Positions 16,463 to 24,035 of a DNA stretch of 64,000 bases are shown one piece after another. Both the position numbers and the translations under genes were made by a program. Under the pieces are notes generated by a model that did no database searches, had not been told where the DNA came from, and was given only the letters and a program-made list of their open reading frames with translations. Each line of letters begins with the position of its first letter. The stretch's first letter is position 1. The DNA is from DAOTXS01 sp034435055 (lineage in GTDB: Bacteria; Chloroflexota; Anaerolineae; UBA4142). The stretch lies in assembly GCA_034435055.1 (NCBI GenBank), contig DAOTXS010000041.1:62001-126000 (forward strand), read 5' to 3'.

Positions 16463-16933
16463 TCACATTCGCGGTTTCATCGCGCGTGCAATCGCTTCCT
16501 TTTCTTCTGCGGTCAGCGTGTACGTCGATTGCCCGCCGATAATCGGTTTGGCGTAAATTCGCACATCGACCCGGGAATGAAGCGAACTGATGACCGCGCC
16601 GTCAGCGTAATCGTCCAGAATAGCCATCGCAAAACTTTGGTCGCCGCCCTTGTCCTGAAATGGATTAAACCGCACCACGCCGATATGCTGAACGAGGTAC
16701 GGCAGTTTTGTTTCTACCCCATCGACCCGGCTGTTCACGCTCTGCGCTACTTGTTCGACGTGTTCCATCCGCGCGATGAAATCGAGCAACGTCGCTTCCA
16801 AATCCGTGCCGCCGCGCCCGGTCATTAACGCCCGAAATAAACCGGCAAGTTTGCGATACCGATATTCGACGAACGCGAGCCAGCCGCCGAGCATCAGCAC
16901 GATCAGCAACAGAAGGATAACTAGAATTTCCAC
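16463..16933 (-). CDS. DUF4446 family membrane-anchored protein
   Basis: A 156-residue protein with one N-terminal transmembrane helix (ILVILLLLIVLMLGGWLAF), a coiled-coil-like helix (about 45-80) and the DUF4446 core VVRFNPFQDKGGDQSFAMAI followed by SLHSRVDVRIYAKPI. The start is GTG 16933 with GGAGGA seven bases upstream. The family is common in Firmicutes and Chloroflexota and has no established function. It is divergent from rdgB. Confidence 0.85.
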   Translation of the reverse strand: MEILVILLLLIVLMLGGWLAFVEYRYRKLAGLFRALMTGRGGTDLEATLLDFIARMEHVEQVAQSVNSRVDGVETKLPYLVQHIGVVRFNPFQDKGGDQSFAMAILDDYADGAVISSLHSRVDVRIYAKPIIGGQSTYTLTAEEKEAIARAMKPRM

Positions 16934-16996
16934 CGCGTCCTCCGCAACAGGTTGACAGCATTGTAACGCGATAGTGTCATCACGTCAAGGAGAAAA

Positions 16997-17593
16997 ATGC
17001 GATTGCTCATCGCCACGCACAATCGGGGCAAGCTGATCGAATATCAGGAAATGTTCGACGATCTCCCGGTCGAACTTGTTACCCTCAACGAAGTCGGAAT
17101 TCGCGATGACGTCGAAGAAACCGGCGCAACACTTGCCGAAAACGCGCGGCTCAAAGCGGTGGAGTACGCGCGGCAAAGCGGACTGCTCACGCTTGCCGAT
17201 GATTCCGGCTTGGAAGTTGATGCGTTAAACGGCGAACCGGGGGTGCGTTCCAAACGTTACGCCGGCGAAAATAAAAGTGACGCCGCACGCAACGAATTTC
17301 TACTCGCCAAATTGCGCGACGTGCCGCCCGGCAAACGCACCGCGCGTTTTCGTTGCGCAATTGCAATCGCAATGCCGACCGGCGAACTGTGGGAAACCGA
17401 TGGCGTGTGCGAAGGCGAAATCGGTTTCGAGCCACGCGGCACGAATGGATTCGGCTACGATCCGATCTTCCAAGTGGCTGAACGCGGGATGCGAATGGCG
17501 GAATTATCGACCACTGAAAAAAATAAAATCAGCCACCGGGCAAAGGCGGCTGAAAAAGCCAAAGACATTCTCCGGGCAATAGTGAAACGTTGA
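16997..17593 (+). CDS. rdgB: RdgB/HAM1 non-canonical purine NTP pyrophosphatase
   Basis: A 198-residue house-cleaning enzyme hydrolysing ITP, dITP and XTP to monophosphates. The family motifs are complete: LIATHNRGKLIEY at the N-terminus, LADDSGLEVDALNGEPGV, GTNGFGYDPIF and the C-terminal SHRAKA. AAGGAG lies six bases before ATG 16997. Its stop codon lies in the left arm of the hairpin shared with the convergent pentapeptide gene. Confidence 0.96.
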   Translation: MRLLIATHNRGKLIEYQEMFDDLPVELVTLNEVGIRDDVEETGATLAENARLKAVEYARQSGLLTLADDSGLEVDALNGEPGVRSKRYAGENKSDAARNEFLLAKLRDVPPGKRTARFRCAIAIAMPTGELWETDGVCEGEIGFEPRGTNGFGYDPIFQVAERGMRMAELSTTEKNKISHRAKAAEKAKDILRAIVKR

Positions 17594-17619
17594 AACGTTT
17601 GAACGTTTCAACGTTTCAC
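17582..17619. terminator. STRR-built hairpin containing the stop codons of two convergent genes
   Basis: The arms GTGAAACGTTGAAACGTT and AACGTTTCAACGTTTCAC are perfect 18-base complements. The rdgB TGA (17591-17593) is in the left arm and the pentapeptide TGA (complement of 17616-17618) in the right. Each arm is itself a tandem of TGAAACGT-type words. Confidence 0.75.
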
Positions 17620-18122
17620 GCCTTATCCACCGCTTTCCACGATTTCTTGTCGTCTGGAATTTCCAAGCCCACCACCTTTCCCAGTTCCGCGTACGTAATA
17701 TCCATCTCGGTTGTGTCCGCGCCGGTAAAATCTGCGCCGTCCAAATGACTCTTGGACAAATTCGCGCCGCGCAGGTTGGCGTTCTGAAATTTCGCGCCGA
17801 CCAAAATCGCGCCGCGCAAGTTCACGCCGGCAAGATTGGCTTCTTTGAATCCTGCACTCTTCATATTCGCCGCGTCGCAATCCGCGTTCGATAAATTTGC
17901 CGCGCGCAAATGCGCCGCGTTGACCTTGGCATTTTTCAGAATCGCGCCGGACAGATCGGCTTCTTCCAAATTTGCCCAGCCCAGATTCGCTTTTTCCAAA
18001 TTCGCGCCGCGCAAAATAATGCCGCGTAACATCGCTTCGCGCAAATCGGCGCCGCGCAAATCGGCATTCGAGAAATCACGTTCCCCTGCGGTGTAACGTT
18101 TCAGCAATTCTTGTGCATTCAT
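17616..18122 (-). CDS. Pentapeptide-repeat protein
   Basis: A 168-residue protein that is almost entirely A(D/N)Lxx pentapeptide repeats (DLRGADLREAMLRG, NLEKANLGWANLEEADL and so on), predicted to form a right-handed beta-helix. The start is ATG 18122 with GGAGGA upstream; longer in-frame starts precede the promoter. Repeat proteins of this kind act as DNA-gyrase-binding mimics or structural proteins; nothing here separates these. It has its own promoter at 18151-18179. Confidence 0.85.
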   Translation of the reverse strand: MNAQELLKRYTAGERDFSNADLRGADLREAMLRGIILRGANLEKANLGWANLEEADLSGAILKNAKVNAAHLRAANLSNADCDAANMKSAGFKEANLAGVNLRGAILVGAKFQNANLRGANLSKSHLDGADFTGADTTEMDITYAELGKVVGLEIPDDKKSWKAVDKA

Positions 18123-18150
18123 CGGCGTTCCTCCAGCAATCGCGTGCGCT

Positions 18151-18179
18151 ATTCTACACACCTTGCGATTCCGCGTCAA
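18151..18179 (-). promoter_or_regulatory. Promoter of the pentapeptide gene
   Basis: Minus strand TTGACG, 17-base spacer, TAGAAT. Its -35 lies seven bases from the -35 of the divergent promoter for 18224. Confidence 0.7.
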
Positions 18180-18186
18180 ACGACTT

Positions 18187-18215
18187 TTGCTCCAAACTTG
18201 GCTTGGTGTTATAAT
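18187..18215 (+). promoter_or_regulatory. Promoter of the DPM-like glycosyltransferase, probably leaderless
   Basis: TTGCTC, 17-base spacer, TATAAT ending eight bases before ATG 18224. Transcription would start at or within two or three bases of the start codon, and no Shine-Dalgarno is present. Confidence 0.65.
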
Positions 18216-18223
18216 CGCCAGCG

Positions 18224-19168
18224 ATGTCCGAAAATCCTACGCTTTCTGTTTTCATCCCGGCACGCAACGAAGCCGGTAACATCACGCCGCTCTTTGAAAA
18301 AATCGCGCAAGCATTTCAATCGATGAATGTCGCGGGCGAAATTATTTTCGTCGATGACGGCTCAACCGATGCGACCTGGGACGAAGCGAAGGCGTTGACC
18401 GCGCGTTTTCCATTCGCGCGATTATTCCGCCATCGTAAATCGCTGGGTCTGACAGAAGCGATGCGCACCGGCTTTCCGCGTTGTCGCGGCGAAGTTGTCG
18501 TCTTTTTACCAGCCGACCTTGAATCTGATCCGGCGGAAGATATTCCCAAACTTGTCGCCAAACTCAAAGCCGGATTCGATGTGGTTGCCGGCTGGCGGCA
18601 AGGTCGGCGCGACGGCAAAGTGTTTGCTTCCGCGATTGCCAACATCGTCGCCCGCCGATTGTTCGGTTTGCAAGTCCACGATATGAATTGGATCAAGGCA
18701 TTTCGCCGCGAGGTTGTCGAGAATTTGCATCTGCGTTCTGATTGGCATCGCTACATTTTGATTCTCGCCGCCGCACAAGGTTATTCGATCACCGAAGTGC
18801 CGGTCAATTACTATCCGCGCAAAATTGGCAAATCGCATTACGGCATCGGACGCTTGACCGTTTCTTTTCTCGATGTTTTGGTCGTGTGGTTTTTGCTCAC
18901 CTTCTCACGCAAGCCGATGTTATTTTTCGGCGGCATCGGGCTGGGCATCGTCGGCGTGTCGCTGACGACGTTTGCCGTGCTCGCTGTGATGTACCTGCTG
19001 AACCTGGGACAACGCCGCCCCATTTTCGATTTTGCCGGCGTCCTTCTGCTCGTTGGCGTTTTGTTCTTCGTCGTCGGTTTCCTCGCCGAGTTGATCGTCA
19101 ATCAGAACGAACGCGTCGAAGAATTGGAAGCGCGTTTGCGCGAAATGGAATCGCGTGACGATGAATAA
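18224..19168 (+). CDS. Dolichol-phosphate-mannose-synthase-like family 2 glycosyltransferase
   Basis: A 314-residue GT2 with the polyprenyl-phosphate glycosyltransferase pattern: SVFIPARNEAGNITPLFEKI, EIIFVDDGSTDATW, FLPADLESDP, and the C-terminal VPVNYYPRKIGKSHYG. Two helix pairs near residues 205-290 (FLDVLVVWFLLTF, then FAGVLLLVGVLFFVVGF) anchor it. Predicted to make a polyprenyl-phosphate sugar used by the GT39-type enzymes downstream. It opens the glycan cluster and overlaps the next gene by eight bases. Confidence 0.87.
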   Translation: MSENPTLSVFIPARNEAGNITPLFEKIAQAFQSMNVAGEIIFVDDGSTDATWDEAKALTARFPFARLFRHRKSLGLTEAMRTGFPRCRGEVVVFLPADLESDPAEDIPKLVAKLKAGFDVVAGWRQGRRDGKVFASAIANIVARRLFGLQVHDMNWIKAFRREVVENLHLRSDWHRYILILAAAQGYSITEVPVNYYPRKIGKSHYGIGRLTVSFLDVLVVWFLLTFSRKPMLFFGGIGLGIVGVSLTTFAVLAVMYLLNLGQRRPIFDFAGVLLLVGVLFFVVGFLAELIVNQNERVEELEARLREMESRDDE

Positions 19169-20336
19169 GCGGCGCGTCGTCATTCTCGCGCACGTCTTTC
19201 CGCGCACCCTCGATGATTCGATGGGCGCGTTTCTTTTGCACGTTGCCAACGCACTCGCCCGAAACGATGTGCAGATCGATGTGATCGCGCCGCACGAAAA
19301 AAATCTAGCGGACGTGGAAATCGTTGGCGCGGCGCGCGTGCATCGCTTTCATTACGCGCCGGCAAATTGGGAGCGACTCGCGTATCGCGGCACGATGCAC
19401 GAACGGGTTGCTGGCGACAGCGTCAACAAAATTCTATTTGCGTTTTTCAATGTTGCGTTTTTCGTACAGACGATCCGCCGGGTCGCCGCGACACGCCCGC
19501 ACGTTCTGCACGCGCATTGGTGGTTGCCCGGCGGATTGATGGGCGCAATCGTTTCGCGGATGACCGGCACGCCGCTCGTGGTTACCACGCACGGCACCGA
19601 TGTAGAAATGTTGCGCCGCACGCGCTGGGCAAAACCGCTCGCGCGATTTGTGTTTTCTCGTGCCTGTGCAATTACCTGCGGCTCAACATATTTGCGCGAG
19701 CAATTGTTGTCGCTTGGCGTTGTGGATGTCTCAAAAGTGTCAATCGTTCCAATGCCGATCAATCCCTTATTTGAAAATCAGAAATCGGCAATCGAAAATC
19801 GAAAATCTGAAATTCTCACCGTTGCTCGTTTGACCAAACAAAAATCCATCGACACGTTGATTGACGCTGTCGCGCTGGTGCCGGACGTGCGCTTGACAAT
19901 CATCGGCGATGGACCGGAGCGAGCAAACTTGGAACAACGCGCGCAGGATTTGAATGTACAAAGCCGCGTTGAGTTTCTTGGTGCGTTATCGCAAGCACAG
20001 TTGCCGGCGCATTATGCGACGTGTGGCGTTTTTGTTTTGCCCTCGATCCGTGAAGGGATGGGCTTGGTCTTGGCGGAAGCGTTGCTGTGCGGCGCGCCAG
20101 TCATCGCCACAAATTCCGGCGGCATTACCGACATCATCCAAAATGGCGAAACCGGCTTGCTCTTTCCTGAACGTGATGCGCGCGCGCTTGCCACCGCCAT
20201 CGAAAAAATTTTGAACGAACACGCGCTCGCGCGACGATTGGCAGAAACCGGCGCGGCGTTAGTGCGCGAACGGTACACGTCGGAGCGCGTGGCGCAACAA
20301 TTTATCGAAATTTACGCTCGATGCCGGAATCACTAA
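19161..20336 (+). CDS. Family 4 glycosyltransferase
   Basis: A GT-B retaining glycosyltransferase of 391 residues. The N-terminal domain begins RRVVILAHVFPRT. The C-terminal donor domain carries LTVARLTKQKSIDTLIDA, LTIIGDGPERANLEQ, VEFLGALSQAQLPA and the EX7E block SIREGMGLVLAEAL, then GGITDIIQNGETGLL. A stretch near residue 210 (FENQKSAIENRKSEIL) is encoded by a short degenerate tandem repeat at the junction of the two domains. ATG 19161 is preferred over GTG 19155; both lie inside the previous gene. It overlaps the next gene by 16 bases. Confidence 0.87.
   Translation: MNKRRVVILAHVFPRTLDDSMGAFLLHVANALARNDVQIDVIAPHEKNLADVEIVGAARVHRFHYAPANWERLAYRGTMHERVAGDSVNKILFAFFNVAFFVQTIRRVAATRPHVLHAHWWLPGGLMGAIVSRMTGTPLVVTTHGTDVEMLRRTRWAKPLARFVFSRACAITCGSTYLREQLLSLGVVDVSKVSIVPMPINPLFENQKSAIENRKSEILTVARLTKQKSIDTLIDAVALVPDVRLTIIGDGPERANLEQRAQDLNVQSRVEFLGALSQAQLPAHYATCGVFVLPSIREGMGLVLAEALLCGAPVIATNSGGITDIIQNGETGLLFPERDARALATAIEKILNEHALARRLAETGAALVRERYTSERVAQQFIEIYARCRNH
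19771..19816. repeat. STRR-like repeat inside the GT4 gene
   Basis: Words of the form (G)AAATC / CAATCG repeat with 8-9-base spacing (GAAAATCAGAAATCGG, AATCGAAAATCGAAAATC). The tract is in frame and adds about 15 residues between the two Rossmann domains. Confidence 0.65.
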
Positions 20337-21307
20337 ATCGCAAATCGAAAATCGAAAACATCGTCCTGAGCAAGGCGAAGGATCGGAAATTGATCCGCGC
20401 CGCCGGTTACATCCTCGCGCTCGCGGTTCTCTTTTTCCTCGTGCGGCTATTACTTCAAACGTGGAATGATCTCGCGACAACCGGCTTTCAATTCCAATTC
20501 GACTTGCTGCGTCTCGTCGTCTCGCTGATTCTGCTCGTCGTCGCGCGCGGATTTGCGGTGGAAGCGTGGCGGCGGATTTTGATTTCGCTCGGCGAATATT
20601 TTCCGTTTGGTTTTGGCGCGCGCGTGTGGTTCCTGTCGAACTTGACTCGTTATGTGCCGGGAAATATCTGGCAAGTTGCCACGATGATGGTGATGGTCGA
20701 GCAACGCGACGTGAGCAAAACGAATGCGCTTTTGAGTCAGGTCGTGTATACTGCGCTCGCGCTTGCCATCGCCGGATTACTTGGACTGTTGTTCATCGTC
20801 GTTCGCCCCGATGCGCTCGTCGGTTTGCTCGATTCATCGATTGCTGGGTTTGCGCCGGTCATCGCCGGCATTGGTTGTGCGTTGCTCATCGTTATCTTCG
20901 CGTTGCCAGTTACGCATCGATTGATTGTATCAATTACAGCGCGTGTGATGCGCCGCGAGATCAATGCGCCCACCCCAACCTTTGCGCGCGGACTTGTCCC
21001 GCCGATTTTTTCATTGTTGATGTGGCTGACGAACGGCATCGCGTTTTATCTTTTCACTAGTTCGATCACGCCGACGCCGCTCGAACAACTGCCGGCATTC
21101 ATCGCGATGAACGCCGGCGCGTACTGGATCGGTTATGTGTCATTCATCACGCCGAGTGGTTTGGGATTTCGTGAAGGCGCGCTCGCGTGGATGCTGTCGA
21201 ATTTTTTCCCCGCGCCATTTGCGATTGCATTGTCGCTCGTCGCGCGATTGTGGACAACCGCCGGCGAATTGCTGGGTGTAACGCTCGTGTGGATTGCGAA
21301 TCGATGA
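20321..21307 (+). CDS. Flippase-like membrane protein (lysylphosphatidylglycerol-synthetase TM/UPF0104 type)
   Basis: A 328-residue protein with about eight hydrophobic helices. It shows the SNLTRYVPGNIWQVATM block and the YVSFITPSGLGFREGALAW block typical of the AglD/UPF0104 (LPG synthase TM) group. Members in glycan clusters are proposed to move lipid-linked sugars; a definite role is not established. The first 25 residues come from a repeat tract, and ATG 20321 lies inside the upstream gene. The stop forms ATGA with the next start. Confidence 0.8.
   Translation: MPESLNRKSKIENIVLSKAKDRKLIRAAGYILALAVLFFLVRLLLQTWNDLATTGFQFQFDLLRLVVSLILLVVARGFAVEAWRRILISLGEYFPFGFGARVWFLSNLTRYVPGNIWQVATMMVMVEQRDVSKTNALLSQVVYTALALAIAGLLGLLFIVVRPDALVGLLDSSIAGFAPVIAGIGCALLIVIFALPVTHRLIVSITARVMRREINAPTPTFARGLVPPIFSLLMWLTNGIAFYLFTSSITPTPLEQLPAFIAMNAGAYWIGYVSFITPSGLGFREGALAWMLSNFFPAPFAIALSLVARLWTTAGELLGVTLVWIANR
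20336..20393. repeat. Repeat tract at the GT4/flippase junction
   Basis: AATCGCAAATCGAAAATCG followed by CGTCCTGAGCAAGGCGAAGG. The second part resembles the widely dispersed CCTGAGC-GCGAAGGA hairpin repeat of many bacterial genomes. It spans the overlap and encodes the N-terminus of the flippase-like protein. Confidence 0.55.
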
Positions 21308-23124
21308 AACGAGATTTACAGATCGCGGCTGTGCTGGCGTTATTGCTCTTTGGAATTTATTTGCTTTCGTTCAGCGGATTGTTTTATTCGCAAGACAGTA
21401 TGCTGATGTTTTCCGTCGCGGAAAGTTTTGTCAAGCGCGGCGAGTTTAGCACCGATCAAATGTGGACCGTCTACAAAGCGCGCAACGAACTGGGACCGGA
21501 CGGTGAAGCGTACTCGAAAACTGGATACGGCGCGCCGTTGTTCGCCGCGCCTTTGTACGCCCTCGCGCTAATCTTGCCCGGCAACCTGGGGCTATCGCAG
21601 ACGATGATGCTCACCAGTTCGATTGTCATCGCGCTTACCGCCGCAATGATGTTTCTCTCTGCGCGGCAATTGCAATTCTCGCGCGGCGTGAGTGGCGCAA
21701 CCGTGTTGCTTTTTGGGCTCGCGACGCCGGCGTGGGTTTACGCCAAACAATACTGGAGTGAGCCGTACGCGCTGTTCACACTTTTCGCCACGTTCTATTT
21801 TCTCCAACGATTCCGCGCCGCGCTACGCGGACGCGACGCGCTGATTGCCGGCGTGATGCTGGGATTAGCAATCACCATTCGTTATCCGAACGCCGCGCTT
21901 GTTCCATTTTTTGCGTGGTACGGATTGGAGCTGCAAAGCATTTTGCGTGCGCCGCGTTCGAAAGAGCAAACGCGCGGGTTGGCGTGGTTTGTTTTCGCGC
22001 TTGCGTTTTTTGCATTGACAATTGCGTACTACAATTGGGCGCGCTACGGTAATCCGTTGACGACTGGCTATCGTGCCGACGAGACTTTTGATAATCCGCT
22101 TCTCTTTGGAATTTACGCGTTATTGTTCAGCCCGGGCAAAGGGCTGTTCGTTTATGTGCCATTTCTCGCGGCGTTGCCGGTGGCACTCGCGTTTTTTATT
22201 CCGCGCGCGAAACGCGAATCCATTTTGTTTGGCATCATCTTTGCGTTTTATCTTTTGCTTTTTTCGATTTGGTCGGGCTGGCACGGCGGCACCAATTGGA
22301 GTCCGCGTTACCTTGTGCCGATTCTGCCTTTTGTCACGTTGATGATTGCGCCGGCAATCGAACTGGCAAAATCCCAGCGTGGATTTGCAATCATCTTTAC
22401 AATGCTTGCCGCCTTGAGCGTTGCGATTCAACTGATCGGTGTAACCGTGCCGGCGCTTGCGTACCGGTCGCGGATGCTCAAACTATCGTCGAATCCGGAT
22501 TGGGACGCGATTTTCCAACCCACACTTTCGCCGATCATCGGCTCGCTCAATCTGTTGCGTCCAACCGTTTTCGACTTTGCGTGGTTACGTGTAATCGATG
22601 GCGTGATGCAAATCGATTGGCTCGTCATCGGCGCGACGATTGCATTCATCGTTTTGTGCGCCGCGACGTTACGCCAGCCATCGACAAAAATAATTCTCGC
22701 GTTGATTGTGCTAGCAATCGGATTATCGTGGTTTTCGCTTTATCGTTACCGCGATGACCCGCGCAACGGCGGTGGCGATGGCTATCGTGCGTTCTTGTAT
22801 ATCGTCGCGCAAAGCGAAAAGCCGGGTGACGTGATGATTTTGCACAACGACATTCATCAGAAATTTTTCTTCAACGAGAACCGTGCACGGATGCGGTGGT
22901 ATGGGCTCAGCCGCGACCCGCAACAATGGGACGAATCGACGCGCGCGTTGTTGACCCGGCTTTCGCAACAATTCACGCGCGTATGGTTAGTCGTCGATGA
23001 TGCGACCGCGAACATGCCGGACCCGGTCGGCGAATGGTTGGCGCAATCACTGCGCGTCATCGCTGAACAAGAGTTGGGCGACGGTGTTTCGTTTGTCCTG
23101 TTCGAAACCGGGACAGGTCGTTAA
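21304..23124 (+). CDS. Multi-spanning GT39/ArnT-like glycosyltransferase
   Basis: A 606-residue membrane protein with about eleven hydrophobic helices. The first luminal loop (QDSMLMFSVAESFVKRGEFS) stands where PMT/ArnT enzymes carry their catalytic acidic residue, and WSEPYALFTLFATFYFL and ITIRYPNAALVP are typical of this group. A soluble tail of about 130 residues ends the protein. It presumably transfers a sugar from a polyprenyl-phosphate donor outside the membrane. ATG 21304 overlaps the previous stop as ATGA; the longer frame to 21187 runs inside that gene. Confidence 0.78.
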   Translation: MKRDLQIAAVLALLLFGIYLLSFSGLFYSQDSMLMFSVAESFVKRGEFSTDQMWTVYKARNELGPDGEAYSKTGYGAPLFAAPLYALALILPGNLGLSQTMMLTSSIVIALTAAMMFLSARQLQFSRGVSGATVLLFGLATPAWVYAKQYWSEPYALFTLFATFYFLQRFRAALRGRDALIAGVMLGLAITIRYPNAALVPFFAWYGLELQSILRAPRSKEQTRGLAWFVFALAFFALTIAYYNWARYGNPLTTGYRADETFDNPLLFGIYALLFSPGKGLFVYVPFLAALPVALAFFIPRAKRESILFGIIFAFYLLLFSIWSGWHGGTNWSPRYLVPILPFVTLMIAPAIELAKSQRGFAIIFTMLAALSVAIQLIGVTVPALAYRSRMLKLSSNPDWDAIFQPTLSPIIGSLNLLRPTVFDFAWLRVIDGVMQIDWLVIGATIAFIVLCAATLRQPSTKIILALIVLAIGLSWFSLYRYRDDPRNGGGDGYRAFLYIVAQSEKPGDVMILHNDIHQKFFFNENRARMRWYGLSRDPQQWDESTRALLTRLSQQFTRVWLVVDDATANMPDPVGEWLAQSLRVIAEQELGDGVSFVLFETGTGR

Positions 23125-23130
23125 ATCGAT

Positions 23131-23159
23131 TTGCGTTTTTCGACCGGATTGAGTATATT
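23131..23159 (+). promoter_or_regulatory. Promoter of the secreted Thr-rich protein
   Basis: TTGCGT, 17-base spacer, TATATT, then GTAGGAGGTACG before ATG 23178. Confidence 0.65.
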
Positions 23160-23177
23160 GGAAACGTAGGAGGTACG

Positions 23178-23936
23178 ATGAAGTTCACTCGCCACATTGC
23201 AATTATTCTTTCGTTGGTTCTTTTATTGTTCACTGTTTCGCTGACGCTCGCCGCAACTAGCACGCCTGAATTCACGGTTGCGTCATCTGCTTTGCAAATT
23301 ACGGCAACTGTTCTGCCGACGAGTTTGCCCACGCCAACAGTCACCCTCACGACTACCTCATCGGTTACCGGCACGCTCACCGTAACCGATACGATGACTA
23401 GTACCGCAACTGTCAGTAGCACCGTGATTCTCACCACAACATCGACCGCGATTCCGGCACACACAGCACATCCAGTTGCCGCGCCGCTCCCGCCGGGTAA
23501 AAATCCGGACACTGCCATTGAACCGACTGGGCAGTGGCTCTTTATCGAAGCCGGCGCAACGCACTGGTACAAAGTTGCAGACAATCGCCTCAAGTTGGAA
23601 ATTGGCGTGAGCACAAATGGACAGGAAGGTTTGGGGTTGGCGGTCTTTGCGCCGGAGCAAACCGATTTGTACGGCAAGCCCATCGGTCGTGGCGCGTACA
23701 GCAAATTTTTCCCGGCATACGATTTATTCTGGAGTGGTCGGACTGTTGCATATGGAACCTGGTTTGCTACGGTAACGAATTACAAACCATTTCCGATTTC
23801 ATACAGCATTAGTTACGAGCGCAAAAGCACGCGCCCGGCGGACGAATGCGCCAAGTGTCACGGTTATATCATTCACTGGGAAGATTGCCAATCCGCCGAC
23901 GGTTTCTGCGATAATCTGCAAGATGAGTACAAATAA
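23178..23936 (+). CDS. Secreted Thr/Ser-rich protein with a C-terminal CxxCH motif
   Basis: A 252-residue exported protein. Residues 1-25 are a signal peptide; residues 30-95 are a Thr/Ser/Val-rich linker, suggesting cell-surface display; residues 105-225 look like a compact beta domain (WLFIEAGATHWYKVADNRL). The end carries CAKCHGY and two further Cys (EDC, GFC). CxxCH is the covalent haem c motif, but a single motif in a four-Cys tail could equally bind zinc. It has a strong ribosome site and its own promoter and terminator. I recognise no family. Confidence 0.65.
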   Translation: MKFTRHIAIILSLVLLLFTVSLTLAATSTPEFTVASSALQITATVLPTSLPTPTVTLTTTSSVTGTLTVTDTMTSTATVSSTVILTTTSTAIPAHTAHPVAAPLPPGKNPDTAIEPTGQWLFIEAGATHWYKVADNRLKLEIGVSTNGQEGLGLAVFAPEQTDLYGKPIGRGAYSKFFPAYDLFWSGRTVAYGTWFATVTNYKPFPISYSISYERKSTRPADECAKCHGYIIHWEDCQSADGFCDNLQDEYK

Positions 23937-23960
23937 AACTCAATCTATCACACATCTCCC

Positions 23961-23998
23961 ACACGCGGCAGGAGCGACTCCTGCCGCGTGTAATTTTT
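23961..23998 (+). terminator. Strong terminator after the secreted Thr-rich protein
   Basis: A 14-bp perfect stem, ACACGCGGCAGGAG / CTCCTGCCGCGTGT, with a 3-base loop, followed by AATTTTTG. Confidence 0.88.
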
Positions 23999-24025
23999 GA
24001 CGCGACGCGCGCGTTATGCTATCAT
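23997..24025 (+). promoter_or_regulatory. Promoter of the ILEI-domain membrane protein
   Basis: TTGACG, which overlaps the T-run of the preceding terminator, 17-base spacer, TATCAT. The -10 ends ten bases before ATG 24036, so the leader is three or four bases at most. Confidence 0.6.
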
Positions 24026-24035
24026 CTCGCCGCTT

